Of a DNA stretch of 64,000 nt, positions 11,521 to 25,300 are shown piece by piece (the first letter of the stretch is position 1; the number at the start of each line of letters is the position of its first letter). This stretch comes from Sternotherus odoratus (Eukaryota; Chordata; Testudines; Kinosternidae). The stretch lies in the NCBI GenBank assembly GCA_032164245.1, contig JAVMKO010000021.1:14390285-14454284 (forward strand). The letters are read 5' to 3'. Under the pieces are notes generated by a model. That model ran no database searches, was not told the origin of the DNA, and saw only the letters and a program-made list of their open reading frames with translations. A program made the translations under genes and the position numbers.

Positions 11521-14500
11521 GTACTGCACGGCCGCTTGGGCAAAGAGCTGGACAAAAACCCAAGCTCCAATCTCTAGGGATGGGTGAGAGACATTGCAGG
11601 CGGTACTAGACTGGTGAGTGGCATTGGATCACTAGGCCCTTGCCAGCGCTGCTGCTGGCTTTATTTTTTGTAATGTGTCTCTTTAGCCCATAAGGGTGAG
11701 GCTGCCGAAGGTGTGTAGTGGAGCTATTAACCCTTCCTTTTTCTGCCAGCATCCTGTTTTTTGCTTTGTTTAATTCCAGCAAATTGCAAAGCCCTGTTTA
11801 GAGAGACACTTGTTATTGCCAGTGCAATCACCAGTGCAAATTCTTTTCTGGCCAGAGAAGAATATTAGTTCTCACTGATTCATGTGCTGCCTTTCTGCCC
11901 TGGGTACTCCAATGCTGGACTATCAGGTAGCAATTAGAGGCGGGTACTTACTACTGGACGTGAATAGTCTCCAAGTGCATTTTGAAGCTTTGCAGAGATA
12001 CATTGTCATAGGGGGCATGTTATATAAGCTTCCGTTAAATATACATTATTCTAAATTCCTGGAAGGGGACCACATGAAATCTTCCTTCAGATGGTGAGTA
12101 AAAAAAAAATTCATAGGGTACTTTTTTAAAAAAAATCATCTAATTTACAATGCAAATCATGAAAGGAAAGTTAGTAAATTAAGTTAGAGCATTGCCTAAA
12201 TTAAGCTGGCATTCTATTCTAGTGCATCCGAACTCGGAAAACATTTCTGGCTGACAAAACAAGCCCTGGAATGATTAGCTAAAACCTCCTTCAGAGGCAG
12301 CAGACGAGCAATCCCTTTGAACCTTCGCAGCACATCATAAACGCTCAGCAGACTTACAGTGTGGCAGTCCCAGTGCTATCAATTATTTACCCTTTTTTTC
12401 TGTTTACCTTCAGGCAGCAAGTAATTATTTTTAAATATTAATTTAGTTGTGTCATGTACAGTTTGTGGTTTAGCCCTGAGATCTGAGATATAGAAAAGCA
12501 AACTGCATCTCAAATCACATTTAGCTCGTGAGGCACTGATAGTCGATCCCACTCTCGCTCTTCAGCAGCTGCACTGAAGTTTTTGCATCATTAGTAAAAA
12601 AACCTCCATTCATTGCAGGAAAATGAAAACAATTTTCATAATGAAAATCAGACACTGATTTATTGGCCTGCTCTCCTAGAAGCAGGAAAATCTAAGTGGC
12701 AACATCTTATCCTGAAAAGTTTTAATTTTTAAGTCGGAAGATTTTTTCCCTCTTTGTTTTCCTCCAGATTTTTCCCCAGGATGTTTCGCTCTTTTTATCC
12801 TGAACTAGTTTAAGTTAAAAAGAAATCAGCTGTTTTTCTTGCAGCCCTAGGGGAAAGTGGCTTCCCTGGGACAAGAACTGCCTTCCTGCACTGAAAACAT
12901 CACCTCTCCGAATATCAGCAGGCAGGATGGGTCTTGTCAACGAACATCCCTCCATGGGAGACTGAGTCTCTCATTTCAAAAGTTTACATGTTAAAAACAA
13001 ATATTCATTGCCGTATACTTGTATAAAGGGCCAGCTCTGTCGTGTGAGAGAGAGCAACTCTGCAGCATGTTTGGAGCAGACTTGTTGGTTCTGAGAGACC
13101 AATCAAAGAGAATCTGTCTGAGAGTCTGATCTTGGGCACTTCTGCTCCCGGTAGCACCAGGGAGAACAGAAAATCTGAGCAAGCAGCCTAGTCAAGTAAG
13201 TTGAGGTCAGCTTTGCACCAGCAGACTCAAGCTTCTCGGTGCCTCGGGGGGGTTCGATTATTCTTTGTATTACTCTGGCTCCTGGAGGTCCCAACTGAAC
13301 TAGCCCCTAGACTGCTGGATTCTGTACAGTCCTTGCCCCTTATGCACCAAGCAGTGAAACAAACAATGGGCGAGTAAAGGACAGGGGGCAGCATTACAAA
13401 CAAGGAACATTTATACCATGACCTAAAACGTGTTCACAATCCACCAGGGGAGACAGACCACCATGACCCTGGACGAACAATAGCACTCAGTCAGCCTCTC
13501 TCCTCTCCTCACTGCTCCTTCAGTCACCTAGAGTCGCCTGCTGGCTCCTCCGTCTACAGACTTGGTGCGTGTGTGCATCTTATTACCATGCGAAGGGCAC
13601 TTGAAGTGTCTTATCTTAATCTAATAAAGGAAATTGCAACCCCTGAGTCACCTCCCTTTCCTCTTCTCATTGCACTTGGGGACTGCAGAGCTCACCACTC
13701 AGACAGTGCTATGGCTTGGTGTGTGTGCTGTGCAACCTAAAACAGCACATCGGGGTGCATGACAAAGTCTGGGGTTTCAGCAGCCTGGGGGACAACTGGG
13801 ATGTGTCCCTGGGAATGCGGCGAACTTTGCAGTGACTCTAATACACACCAGCGGTCAGTAAGACAGCTCATGCTTTCCCTTGGATCCGTAATGATAACTG
13901 AAAATAGGTTTTTTATGCTAGCTCTACTGCAAAGGACGTTCCCTGAACTGAGGCAATCAGAAGACTGTTTCCTATATCCCGTTCTGAATTCCTGTTTGAC
14001 CCTTGGATCAGCTACTGGGACGTGCATTTACATATCATGCATTATGAAGCCACAAAGTCTCTTTGCCCTAGACATCGCATGATATATATTTATCTCTGAT
14101 TCCAACACAGGAAGAAAGGACAAGGACATCAAAAAGGGAGGTTTAGCAAAGTAGTAAGACAAGCAAAAGAACTGTCCAAAAGCAAAGCAAAGGAGAGCTG
14201 GGATAGAAGGTGCTAAAGCAAAGCTTTGCTATGGTAACAAAAATCTACGTTACAGTGACAAGAACAAAAGAAGCTTTTTTCTTTTAAAAAAAACACTAAC
14301 TCCATGATGAATGACCTGCTGGGTAGCAGGTACCTGATATTGGACTTCCCCTGAGCATCATTCTGTTTTTAAGGGTCTTTGTCTACAAGCAACAAGGAAG
14401 AGGAAGAGAAAATTAGCATAACAAGTTCACAAAAGCAGCAGAGAAAAGCAGGAGCCAGGAATTCATTGATAGTGACTAGAGGGAATATAGTTGGTGTTGT

Positions 14501-17500
14501 CATAAATTCAAGTCAAGCTCACTTCTTTAGACTCTGACGTGACGACTGTGGGTGGGTTCTTTTAACCTGCCTCTCTGTTGTACACCCACCAGACAAACAA
14601 GCCAGGGCAATTCTTGCATTTATAGCTTGCTCTGCAATGGAAATGCAGAATGTTCTGTAAAACCTGAGCCCTGGGCATCTTTCTCATCTCTCCTGACCCC
14701 ACAAGGAGCCCAGCAAATACCCACGACTTTGCTGGCTTGCCTCCAATCCACCTTGGTAGCAACACTGACCAAATGATGCTGCCTGGAGTGCTGCCAAGTT
14801 TCTCCTGCCCTTGGTGAGGAGACTTGGATCACATGGTTTCACTAAATCTTTCTGTCCAAGGTGAATGAGGATAACGATGAAGAATCAACTCAAGTGTTAA
14901 GGGTAACGGCAATGACACAGACCTTGTCCCCTAATAGGGAGACATGCCCTTGAGGCTTGACATCCTACCAAGAACTAGCTTGGTACGTACCACTTCTGAA
15001 GCAAGTAGCCAAAAGCCACAGTCCTCAAAGGCAAGTCAGGTGCATTCTAGCAGTGTGAGAACAGGACTGGGCAAAGACACAGGGGAGCCAACAGAGTACA
15101 CTGTACTCTACAGTGTCAATTGATTATTCACACTAAGTCTTTCTTAGAATCTCACAGGCAGCTGAGTAGTGAGCTGGCTGTAGGTCTATTCTGGGCCAAG
15201 ATCCATTTTTTCTGGGTCACCTGGTAGATGTTTTAATGGCAGCAGCTTCAGCTTGCACAGGCGAACAAACCAAAAGCAACAGAGGGTCCTTGGGAGGAGA
15301 AAAGGCTCAGTTATGAAAGTAAAGATTTGCCCTCCACCACAAATTTGCTCTAGTTCTTTATCGTTATGTGCAGTGTATTGATGCTACTTCCACTCTCCTG
15401 CATTTCTCCTCTGCCAAGTGCTGTTTCTAGTCAAATCATTAACCAGCCCCCAAAATAACTCCATAGGCATGAGTAATTGAAACCTCAATAGTCATTATTT
15501 CTTCTGTTCGAGATCTAGGAATAGAATTTTAAGGCTAAAATACAAGCCCAAGCGGTGCTGAAAACCAGGTCTCTGGGTGACTGTAAATCAGAGGCCATTT
15601 CAGGGAGCAGTAATTCCACAGAGTTGTGTTTGGGCTTCTCTAGTTTATAACACAACACTGGAAGAAATTTATTTTTAGAACACATCAGCCCAGTAAAACT
15701 GAAATTCATGATGTGGTTGATGTGATTAAATTGGCCCCCAAAAATACTAATCTTGTGAATGAGCTGAGCAGAAGCCATGCAGCGAAGGTTTTCATCTAAC
15801 GCATTCACGTCTGCTCCGCCCCCGGTGATCCACAGCAGCTGTCCCATGTCTCTTGCTAGAGAGGATTGCTGGTTTCAAGGTTGGCTGGGAACTTCACAGG
15901 AGACACAGATTGTGTGCCAAAGAGCCCCAAGCTAAATGTTGTTCAAGAGAGAATAAGTGTGGGGAAGGGTTCCAACACCGTCCGTTCAGACATGGGTGCG
16001 ACTCCATGGTTCGTTACGGTTTTTCAGTAACTAAGATGGTGTTATGGACTCCAGTACTGTGGGTGTCACAGGAGCAGAGGTTTCAGGAGGGATTGAAATG
16101 AAGACAATCATGTTGCAGTAAAGGGTGGAGGCATTCCACCCAGCACATGAAAGATGAAGGAAGGGGAAAACAGTGGCACGTCACTATGCAATGCCTGCAC
16201 AGCAGCACCCCACACTTGGGAAACAAGGGACACCGAGATCTTTTCCCAAGAAGGATTTAATGGGCCATCAGGCAGGAAATGGAAAACAAATTATTAACAA
16301 TGGCGCACAGGGGAGAGAGGGCCCAGGATGCAGGAAGCAAATGGAACCACAGAAGTAGATAAGGTAGCCTACCTAACCTTTAGGTGAGACAGGTACGCAT
16401 GTAGATGATTCATTGTGTTATAAACACTTGGGCTTGTTATACTTGTTCCTACTGTTGAAATTAAACAATATTTTTAAAAGGCTGTTTGGGGTTATTATTC
16501 ACAAGGTCACAGTCCCTGTAGGGAAAACTTGCAGGCTGCTGAATCCATTCACAAACACAGCCCACCGTGTGGCCAGAGTGGAAGAATTCTGAGATTCCAC
16601 TCCAGTGTGCTCTGGCCGTGGTACTGAAGTTACATGCACCAATGTTTGAAGCAACCTTGGGCAGCTAACTGCAGACGTTGGACTGGCTGGGAGTTGGTTT
16701 TGGACACTGGTGGGGTTGCTGAGTTTCACAGTCTCCTTTGGACAGTTTGATGGTGACTAAAATTACCGGAGTGGCTTAGGAATTTCAGTTTTACACCATC
16801 ACTAGCAGTTGTCTAAATGAAAGGGAAACCAAAGAGTCAGTGATATCTGCTTGGCTTTCTCTTTGAAATGAATTCTCATTCCCACAGAAGGTTTTCAGGG
16901 ACAATCAGGGCAGCTGAGAAAACAATGACATGCAGAAATGGCTGATAAAATTCAAATGAAACATCTGTTGACACTGATTTTGAGCCTGTGGCCAGAGATG
17001 AATGATTGAAACACCAGGCTTGTGAAAGCTAGAATGTTTTTGATTTCTCTTCTCTGCACTGAACAAGATTTAGCTGGAGGGAAGTTAGCAATCCACTAAT
17101 TGACATTGAATTAACCATGAAATGCAGTATAACTACTTTTGTTCTGAATTGCACTTCAGCAATACTTTAACAAGGCTTTTAATTATTGATTATTACTTAT
17201 AACACACACTAGATCTCCTTTTATTTATCAAGCATTGTGTCCTTCAAAGGTGTCAGCTTCAGCATTGCCCTGGAATTTTCCCTTGTGCTACCAGAAGCCA
17301 TTACAAAGAATCAAGAGAAACTTGATATTTGATACTTTATGATCAGCTTTAGCAAAAGGAAGAAAAAAGGTACATTTTTTTCCATTATTCTGGCTGGATT
17401 AAGAACCAGTCATTGTTCTAGCAATAATGATAGATAAGAAACCCATTGCACCTGTGAAAAGGCTGGGAACTAGAGGAAGGATCTAGCGTTTTTTTCCAGA

Positions 17501-18024
17501 TAACCCACTGTTGCCTTGAGAAAACAAATATTTCATATTCAAAGGAGAGTCTCTTGCATGAACAGGACGTTAAAATGCCTGTTGTTTGCATGGCTGAGAA
17601 GCTGGAAGTGGCGCAGACGGCAGCGAACACAATTACAATCTGTGCAGCTGCAATGCACCATGTCACCTCCAACAGGGCTCCAGGAGGATGGTGCAATCTG
17701 CATTATTAACTGAAAAAAGAGTGCAAGTGGAAGATGGCGAGGTCAGTGAGGAATGAGGAATCTGTTAAGACTGCAACAGATCCAAACCATGTCCAGGAAA
17801 AATATGAACAAAGTCCAGGGCAGAGAAGTGCTCAGGTTCTAGTATGCTGCTTCCATCCTACGTGTTCTGCAGATTCACTTGTGATCTTGGGCATATCACG
17901 ACCTGGAAAACAATCTATCAGGAACTCCAGTGTGGGAAATTCTGAATGGTTCCCAATAGTTTAACTGTTCCAATACCTGGTGAGTCCTGTAGGGAGCTAT
18001 AAAATCATGACTGGCGTGGAGAAC
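11521..18024. other. long unannotated stretch, mostly unique sequence
   Basis: No confident exon or repeat. Two weak coding hints lie inside. A 71-codon frame at 11882-12097 ends next to a GTGAGTA donor-like word. A 110-codon minus-strand frame at 15515-15847 contains GADVNALDEN, which resembles an ankyrin-repeat hairpin. Neither is enough to call a gene. Low-complexity A runs occur near 12100-12140 and 14278-14292. Confidence 0.45.
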
Positions 18025-18434
18025 ATAAATAAGGAAGCATTACTCCTTCTCATAACAAAGAACTAGGGGTCACCAAATTAAATTAATAGGCAGCAGGTTT
18101 AAAATAAATAAAAGCAAGTATTTCTTCACACAATGCACAGTCATCTGTGGAACTCCTTGTCAGAGGATGTTGTGAAGGCCAAGACCATAACAGGGTTCAA
18201 AAAAGAACTAGATAAGTTCATGGAGGATAGGCCCATCAGTGGCTATTAGCCAGGATGGCGGGGATGGTGTCCTTAGCCTCTGTTTGTCAGAAGCTGGACG
18301 TGGGCGGCAGGGGATGGATCACTTGAGTCCCTGTTCTGTCCATTCCCTCTGGGGCACCTGGCACTGGCCACTGCTGGAAGACAGGATACGGGGTAGATGG
18401 ACCTTTGGTCTGACCCAGTACGGCCATTCTTATG
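18025..18434 (+). mobile_element. CR1 LINE 3' end (GGTCTGACCCAGTA subtype)
   Basis: The sequence carries AACTAGGGGTCACCAAATTA, GTATTTCTTCACACA, GGAACTCCTTGTC, AAAAAAGAACTAGATAAGTT and finally TTTGGTCTGACCCAGTACGG followed by CATTCTTATG. These are successive landmarks of a well-known sauropsid CR1 3' UTR. The copy is 5'-truncated with only modest divergence. Confidence 0.9.
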
Positions 18435-21400
18435 CAATCACTTGATCAGCATTTTGCCCAGACTCTAAAGGGTGCCCACTGGGAATCATACAATACTCAG
18501 CTTACATGTAGACAGACAAACATCTCTGGCTTAAGCAAACTTGTTTCTCGCTTTGTCTGGTGACAAGCCCCAAGCCACAGACCTTAAGAACACAATTGTC
18601 AGTAGATGTACATAATGCCTTACATGCCACCCATCCATACATTCCCCCAGCATGACCCAGGCTTTTGTTAGAGGCCTCACATGGCACTCTCTGGTGACCT
18701 GGGATATAGATACCAGATCCCGCTGAGCCCAGTAACCCTTATACACCGAGATGCCCTCTGCCAGCTGGTACCAAGCGATCCCGGGGTTGCAGTGTGCAAG
18801 GGTCACCAAGCGTGCATGGGGGCACTGAGCCAAGGGAGGCATAACGCACACACGGCACTGGGCAGGAAGCCCCAGTCAGCCTGAGCACAGAGAGGGGGCA
18901 TGGGATGGCCTGGATCACACGGGGAGTTCAGAGCTGCTAATTCCTTTGAAATGGAGAGACACTCCTAAGGAAGCAGCTGTTCTGCCGGATTTCCTGGTGG
19001 CTCAGTGCTCAGAGTTTAGCCAGCAGATGCCAGCCTGTGACTGTTCAGACACACGGCACTTCTCACCCGCCATCACAGGAGTAATCATTGCCCCATCCCC
19101 TCACCCTCAGTTAATGGTCACCTATCCCCTCCCCACCCCACTCTGCCTCGGACACAGAGTTAAGCCCATCTGGGAGCTTAGATAAGGCAGTGCAGGGTCC
19201 TGGTGCTGCAGCCCTAGAAGACTCTGGTGGCCAAAGGGTTGATTCTCAGATACAAACCAAACTGCCCCCCCCAGCAGGCCTCCCATCCGGATTCTGCTTC
19301 TCTCTCGCTCATTCTGCAGCCAACAAACTCCGGGTTTTTTAAAGAACTTAGTGCAGAATGTTATCAGACAATCAGTGCTGCCCCCAGGGGGAGAGAGCAG
19401 CGAAAGGGAGTGATAGGGGATCATACACAGCACTCCCATTCAGCAGGTGTAGAGATCAAAGTAAATTACCCTCTGGCTATATTCCAGATGGCCTAAATCT
19501 CCACTCAGATTCACCCTGATTACCTGAGACTTGTCTCAGGCTCCTCTCTCTGCATTTGTGTGTTCTACAGCCCTTGCCAGCTACACAGAGACAGCTGGGG
19601 CTGGCCTAGGGTGTGAACATCTGGTTCTGACTATCATATCCAGCTGTGAATCTTTTGCAGTCCCACTCCATTAGATACTAGTGTAGACACTTGCAAAGCA
19701 GTGCACAATGGGAAGGAACAATTTAAACTACTAATCCACACTAATGGATTCTGAATTAGAGATCCAGGCATCACTGTGGGTAGCACAGGGAGACGGTCTG
19801 TGCAGAACCGTACACTGCCGTGGCCACGGAAGGAAGGAGAAGTCAGGCTGTGTGAGCGGGATGGTGAGTGCTAGTCCATTACTATAAAATGATTATATTT
19901 TCATCTGCTTTGCCTGTGGTGCAGCATCTCCGATGGGGGTGCAGGCTCGAAATGAAAGTATTACTATTATTACTCAATGGCAGGATGTGTTCCCCTGGAA
20001 CTCTGGGGTCAAGCTAAATCCCCACAGTTCAGGAACAGGGCTCTGGCAAGGAGAGAATGGAGGATCGGGTTCCCCTCCTGCAGCCAGGGGGAGCTGGGAA
20101 CAGCAGCTGAAGAGTCTCACGCTGCCTGAGTCCAGGGACAGCCCCAGAGTGTGCAGTGGACTGGGGGGTTTCACACATGTAAGTGCTGAGGCTTTTGCCT
20201 GCTTGTGTGAATCATCACTCTGGGCCAGATTGTCCCCAGCCAGCGAAGGAGAGGGTGGCGATACAAGGAGCCTCCCTTCCATGCCTTCCACACCCCACCC
20301 TCCAGGGGCCAGTCAAGGTGCCCTGAGTATCTACCAGGGCTCAGCACAAGGGTCACATTCTTCACTAGCGCCCCTGCCGAGCACTACAGCACCAGCAAGT
20401 GTTTGCAAAAAACCCCTCCCAATCCCCAGTCCTAGTGTGCAGTTCCTCTGCACATTCAGCAGCTCACATGCATGTTCCTCCTCCGAGCTAGTCTTACTTC
20501 GGCCAAGCCAGCACAGCAAGGGAGAGGGACTGGCCTGTCTCCTGCTCCCAGACCAACAGAACTACCAACTAAAATCCAAGTGCAGGGACCAAGTTCTGTC
20601 CCCAGGTCATACGTACAATCACCTGAGAAAAGGGTCTACTTCGTGCTACATTCTCATTGGAGCTGCTTTTCCTTCTACACCCCACACTGTGTCTCCCCAC
20701 ACACACTCTTGGTGTGAAAGTTACACTAGCTTTGTACACCCATTAAAGCGGGAAATACTGTGAGATATGCCACTTCCCATAACACAATCCTTTCCTCACA
20801 CTCTACACCACTGTGGAACTTGGCTCAGAAATGCCCAGGTCAGTTGCACATTTGCAGTGAGTTTAGATGCAGCAGAAGGCAACGAGGCTCTCTAATCAGA
20901 GTGCTGATTTTTGTCTAGAGGGAACAGGCATGAATTCCACTCAGTAGTGTGCTAATTATTTCTTTGCTCCCTTCCTATCCCAGCACCAAACCCCCAGACT
21001 TCAAGAGTCCCAGACAGAACTCATCCCCCTAGTGCACCAGTCCTCAGGGTCATTTTAAGCTGGTGGATGGCAGGGGATCTGTAGAACCTAGATCCCTCCC
21101 TTCCTCCCCCTTCTTTGCTTCTGGATGAACATACTTGTCAGGACCAGATGGGGAATGTAATTAGAGGGAGCTGTTCCCAGAATGCCTCTCCCCTTTTGGC
21201 AGCAGATGGAAGGTGTGAGCTCAGTGCTGTTGAATTCCACACCTCCCCCTCCCAGACTCCCACCCACACCTCACACACGCCCTTTGGAAACACTGCAGTG
21301 AATAAATCACACCAGCCCATCAGGGTGTCAAGCTTTGGTGACCGCCCACAATCCCAGTTCGTGGAGCTGATAAACAGTTCTCATTTGCTTCCTGTAAGAA

Positions 21401-21663
21401 CCTTCTCCCTCCATCGAAGTGTTGGGATGCTCACTTTCCCCAGCCCATTGCTCCAGTTACCACGTCACCAGTGAATATGGCTGGTGGGCAGTTGTCTATC
21501 TGTTCCCAGATCCCCCCACACACTACAATTATATAACCATGGTACAGAGCTGACTATTTCGGTCTTCCCATGCAACGCAAAGCAAAGCTGAAACAGCATC
21601 TTTCTCCAACCTGCTGAGTCTATCCTAGAGCCCTGGTGGGCTGGGAGGTTCCCATTATACCTG
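18435..21663. other. unannotated sequence containing the window's longest open frame
   Basis: No repeat family is recognised. The longest open frame in the window (276 codons) is at 19933-20763 plus. It is rich in Ser and Pro, has no domain I recognise, has a poor start context and is overlapped by frames on the other strand. I leave it as unproven. Confidence 0.45.
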
Positions 21664-21768
21664 TAAATTATGTAATATAAAATATAAATAGTATAAACAG
21701 TATAAATATAAATATAAATGCCAATGATTTAATATAAAATATAAATAGTATAAATATAAATAGTAAGT
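21664..21768. repeat. AT-rich degenerate tandem array (ATAAATA units)
   Basis: Repeated ATAAATATAAATAG-type words occur across about 105 bp, with a partial internal duplication of AATATAAAATATAAATAGTA. It is a low-complexity minisatellite-like tract. Confidence 0.8.
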
Positions 21769-21867
21769 TGTTGTATGGAAACACCTGAAAAGTCTTGGAA
21801 ACCTGTGTTATTCTATAGCAAGTCTATAGCACTGGGTCCTTTAGAATTGCTGCACAGATTTAGGGAC

Positions 21868-21965
21868 GATTACTAGATTTAAGGCCAGAAGGGACCATTG
21901 CAATCATTTTGTCCTATGTCCTGCATAGCACATGCCATAGAACTTTCCCAAAATCATTTTGCAAA
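21868..21965 (-). mobile_element. CR1-type LINE 3' terminus, antisense
   Basis: TTTAAGGCCAGAAGGGACCA, then CCTGCATAGCACATGCCATA and GAACTTTCCCAAAATCATTT, follow the antisense order of an old CR1/L3-type 3' end that I know from turtles and crocodilians. Similarity fades after about 21965. Confidence 0.55.
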
Positions 21966-22249
21966 GGAGAGTCCCAAAAGTCTGCCTAGATCCCATAAAT
22001 CTATTTGTTCGGCATGTCAGGAATTTAGGAATTCTTTCAAGTTTGTCAAACCAAATCCCACTTGGGCAAAGACCTTGGATAGAGAGTTTCAGCACAAGCT
22101 AGTGGTTACAGCCAGCTTGTGATCCCCTGGAAACTTATAGAGGACCTCTTGTAGGTGCAGGCAACTCCGTAAGGCCCTGCTCCTGTAAACACTTACACAC
22201 AAGTAGTCCCACTGGGGTCACAACATCTGACCTTGATTGCAAGTTACTT

Positions 22250-22390
22250 GTCCATTACTGTCTTTTCTGTTTAGAGTGTACATGATTTTGGGAGCGGAAA
22301 TTGTTAGTGTTGTGTTTGTAGAGAACCTAACACAATGGGACCTCACTCCAGGCAGAGCTATCTTAATACAGTTAATGAGAACGTAACCTA
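22250..22390 (+). mobile_element. L2-like LINE 3' end
   Basis: GTTTGTAGAGAACCTAACAC followed by AATGGGACCTCACTCCAGG resembles the L2-type 3' terminal segment (TTTGTACAGCACCTAGCACAATGGGG). Old and diverged. Confidence 0.5.
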
Positions 22391-25300
22391 CATACCTAAT
22401 TATCTTTGCCAAAGCCTCCCCCTTGCACAGCACAGTCACAACCAATCCTTTTGCCTAAACCCTCCCCAGCACTGCAGCTGAGTGTTCAGAGACCGTGTTC
22501 CAGCAGCCTCTGCCCTTTTCATTAGCATCCTCTGGGAAGCACCACACCTGTCAGAGACACTGCAGAGGGAAACATTGCTAGTTCTTTTTTAACCCCCCCC
22601 CCCATATCTAACTTCTCACACATCTGGCCTTTGTATCACCCCACCCCCAAAGAAAATCAGAAGACAGTAATAGGCGTCAGAATAAAATAGGCCTCTGGAG
22701 ATACTGGTGACTATCCCAGGCATAGCAAAGAGTAAATTGAACCTTAATTTCTATCTAGCCAGCTCTTACTGTACACAGAACACTAGATTAATGTCCAGCT
22801 TTTTCTGGGCAACAAAACAATGTAAATGATAAAGTATTTAAAACACAAGTGCATCTTTATGTAGAAAAATGGTGCCCTGCACACCTGCAGCTCTGTCTTA
22901 TTTATAATCCAGTGAGAGTCCATGGAACCTGAAGGATAAGGATCACACAGTGAGGTGGAGCTGTGGCATTTGTCTTTCCTGAATACACCTAATGAAGCCT
23001 AAATGACAAAAGGTGACATACTGTATGTGTTTTAGCTCATTAATAAATAAGCATATTTATCTCTTAAATCAGATGTGACTTGCACCACAACATCAGTAAT
23101 TAAATTAAATATTGATGTGTGATGGTGGTGTGCTGAGGCTGCATGGAAAGTGGAATTGCCATATCTAATTAACATCTCGCAGAAGTGGCCCCATTAGGGT
23201 TGTTAGTTAATCCTCCAAATGGTAATACTAGCGAAAGAGTAACTAACACTTAACCATCCTAATTAATAGGCATCTCATTAGTTTGAGTAACATCCTTTTG
23301 TTTTGGGGGGGCTGCTGGCTGGGCTTTCCTCATGCCTTTGTAAAGTGGTATGCTGTTTGGGAGTGGGGACTACAGGGCTTTGCTTCCACGTCTCAAGGAG
23401 ACATGCTGCTTATTGGTTCTTTGAATGAACACATGGTAGCATGACAGGGTTAGAGATCCTTGGAGAAAACCACACAGATTATTTTAATAAGAGCTCCAAA
23501 TTCACCCCCTGCCCCTGAGAGCAGAAGCATGTGGGAGGCTGGGTGCACTTGTCCTTTGTCAAGCATATAAGATTGGCTAGTGCCCCAGGTTTTGAAGCTT
23601 TACCACCTCCTTACTATACATAGACGACTCTCTCCTTGGAGAGGACTGCAAGGAGATTTTGTTGGAATGCTCATTAAATTCCAGGGTCTCGTAAGCAGTT
23701 CAGTGGTGCCATTGCAATTCTGATTACTGTTCTACTGTATGCTGAGCTGAGAATACAAAATGACTTCACTTGGGATTAGAGAGAGATTCCAGGCCAGATT
23801 TTAGGGAGAACTCCAATTATTAATCCTCTGTGACTATCACTCCCTTGTATAATATAATCCATATAGTGGCTGTTACACAGACTGGATAAATTACATCATC
23901 TGAAGTGATTAATACTCATGTTCATTTAACTACTACAGATGCTATTCTCAGCTGTGACTGAGTGAACAAAAAATCAAGTGTATTAAAAAGCCATTTCTCC
24001 ATTTGTGCTTTAGAAGCTGTTCCAGGGTGTCCATCCTTCTCAAGCATCACAGGAAATAACTTCATAGATGACTTCTCACTGCACTTTAGACTAAAACAAC
24101 GTGAGGACTTGTGTCCATCCAGCTGTCTCCAGTGAGGCTGCAATTCCATCCTAGCATCCTGGGAACATCAGAAAGAAAGACGACCCAATTCTTGCACTTT
24201 CCTCGCTCTCACTAGATGCAGAATTGCAGCTGGAAACAGGATGGGATGGTTCAGGGTATTTTAAGTTCTTGATAATGGAGGGAACCAAAGAGATATTTTA
24301 TTATCCTTTATCACTCTTTGTTTCCTCCTCCTCCTCCTCTGCTGTTTCTCCTACAAATCTCTTCCTCCCTTCTCACCTCATCCCAGGCACCACAAAAGCT
24401 GCATTTCAGAGTTAAAAATGCTACAAGTTAAATAATGAGATAGCTGGTTTATTTTTGAACTAAACATGCTGGCCCAGGTTCAAGCCTGCTGTAACCCTCC
24501 AAAGCTAATGGAGTCACAACTAGGATGAAACTAGCCTGTTATCTGTAGCCTCTTTCTCAGAGAGCAAAGCAGGGACACCCCTATCTCCAGAGACCAGGGT
24601 CATTTCAAAGCTCTCTACGGAGAAAAGCTGTAAAATAAAGTAGCATTTCTATCCTGCTTTTCATCTTCAGAGCACTTCAAGCATTAGTGGTTTAACCCTG
24701 GATGGGGTAGAGCATTTAGCTGTGCAAGTGTCAGGTTCAGAGGTCTGGACTCCCTGTGGGCCCAGGTTCTGTTCAGTTCTTCATCCCCCAAGGGCAGAGA
24801 GTTTACTGCACTGGTGCTTTCAGAGGAGAGTCTCAAAGTTAAGGTCCCACATGGTCTATGAGAACATTAAACATCCCTTGGTGTTTGTTGGCCCGGAGAT
24901 TTGTTCCAGCATCTTGAATACAACTCCCCTGGTCTCAGCCTAGTACAGTGCACCAGTTTTCTGCCTGGCTGCCTTGTCCACCCAGGGATGGCTGCATTTA
25001 CCAGGAGATGAAGGAATCCCTTTCTGGGCTCAGTCTGTGAACTGTTGGCACGCAAAGGCACCAGAGACGCATAAGCTGCTGTTAGCACTTACTACAATTC
25101 CCTGGAGTCCCAGTGGCACCAGACACTTGAAATCATGGGGTAATAACTTGCACTTAGGGTCCTATTTTCATAACTAATAACCCACCCCAACTATGCAGAG
25201 GAACATGCAAACCCTATTTGTGGCCAGGATCTTCTCACCTCGGAGTTTCCAGGTCATAGTGACCCTCCTTCCACTTGGGAAAGGCAGAAAGCAGCAGTGA

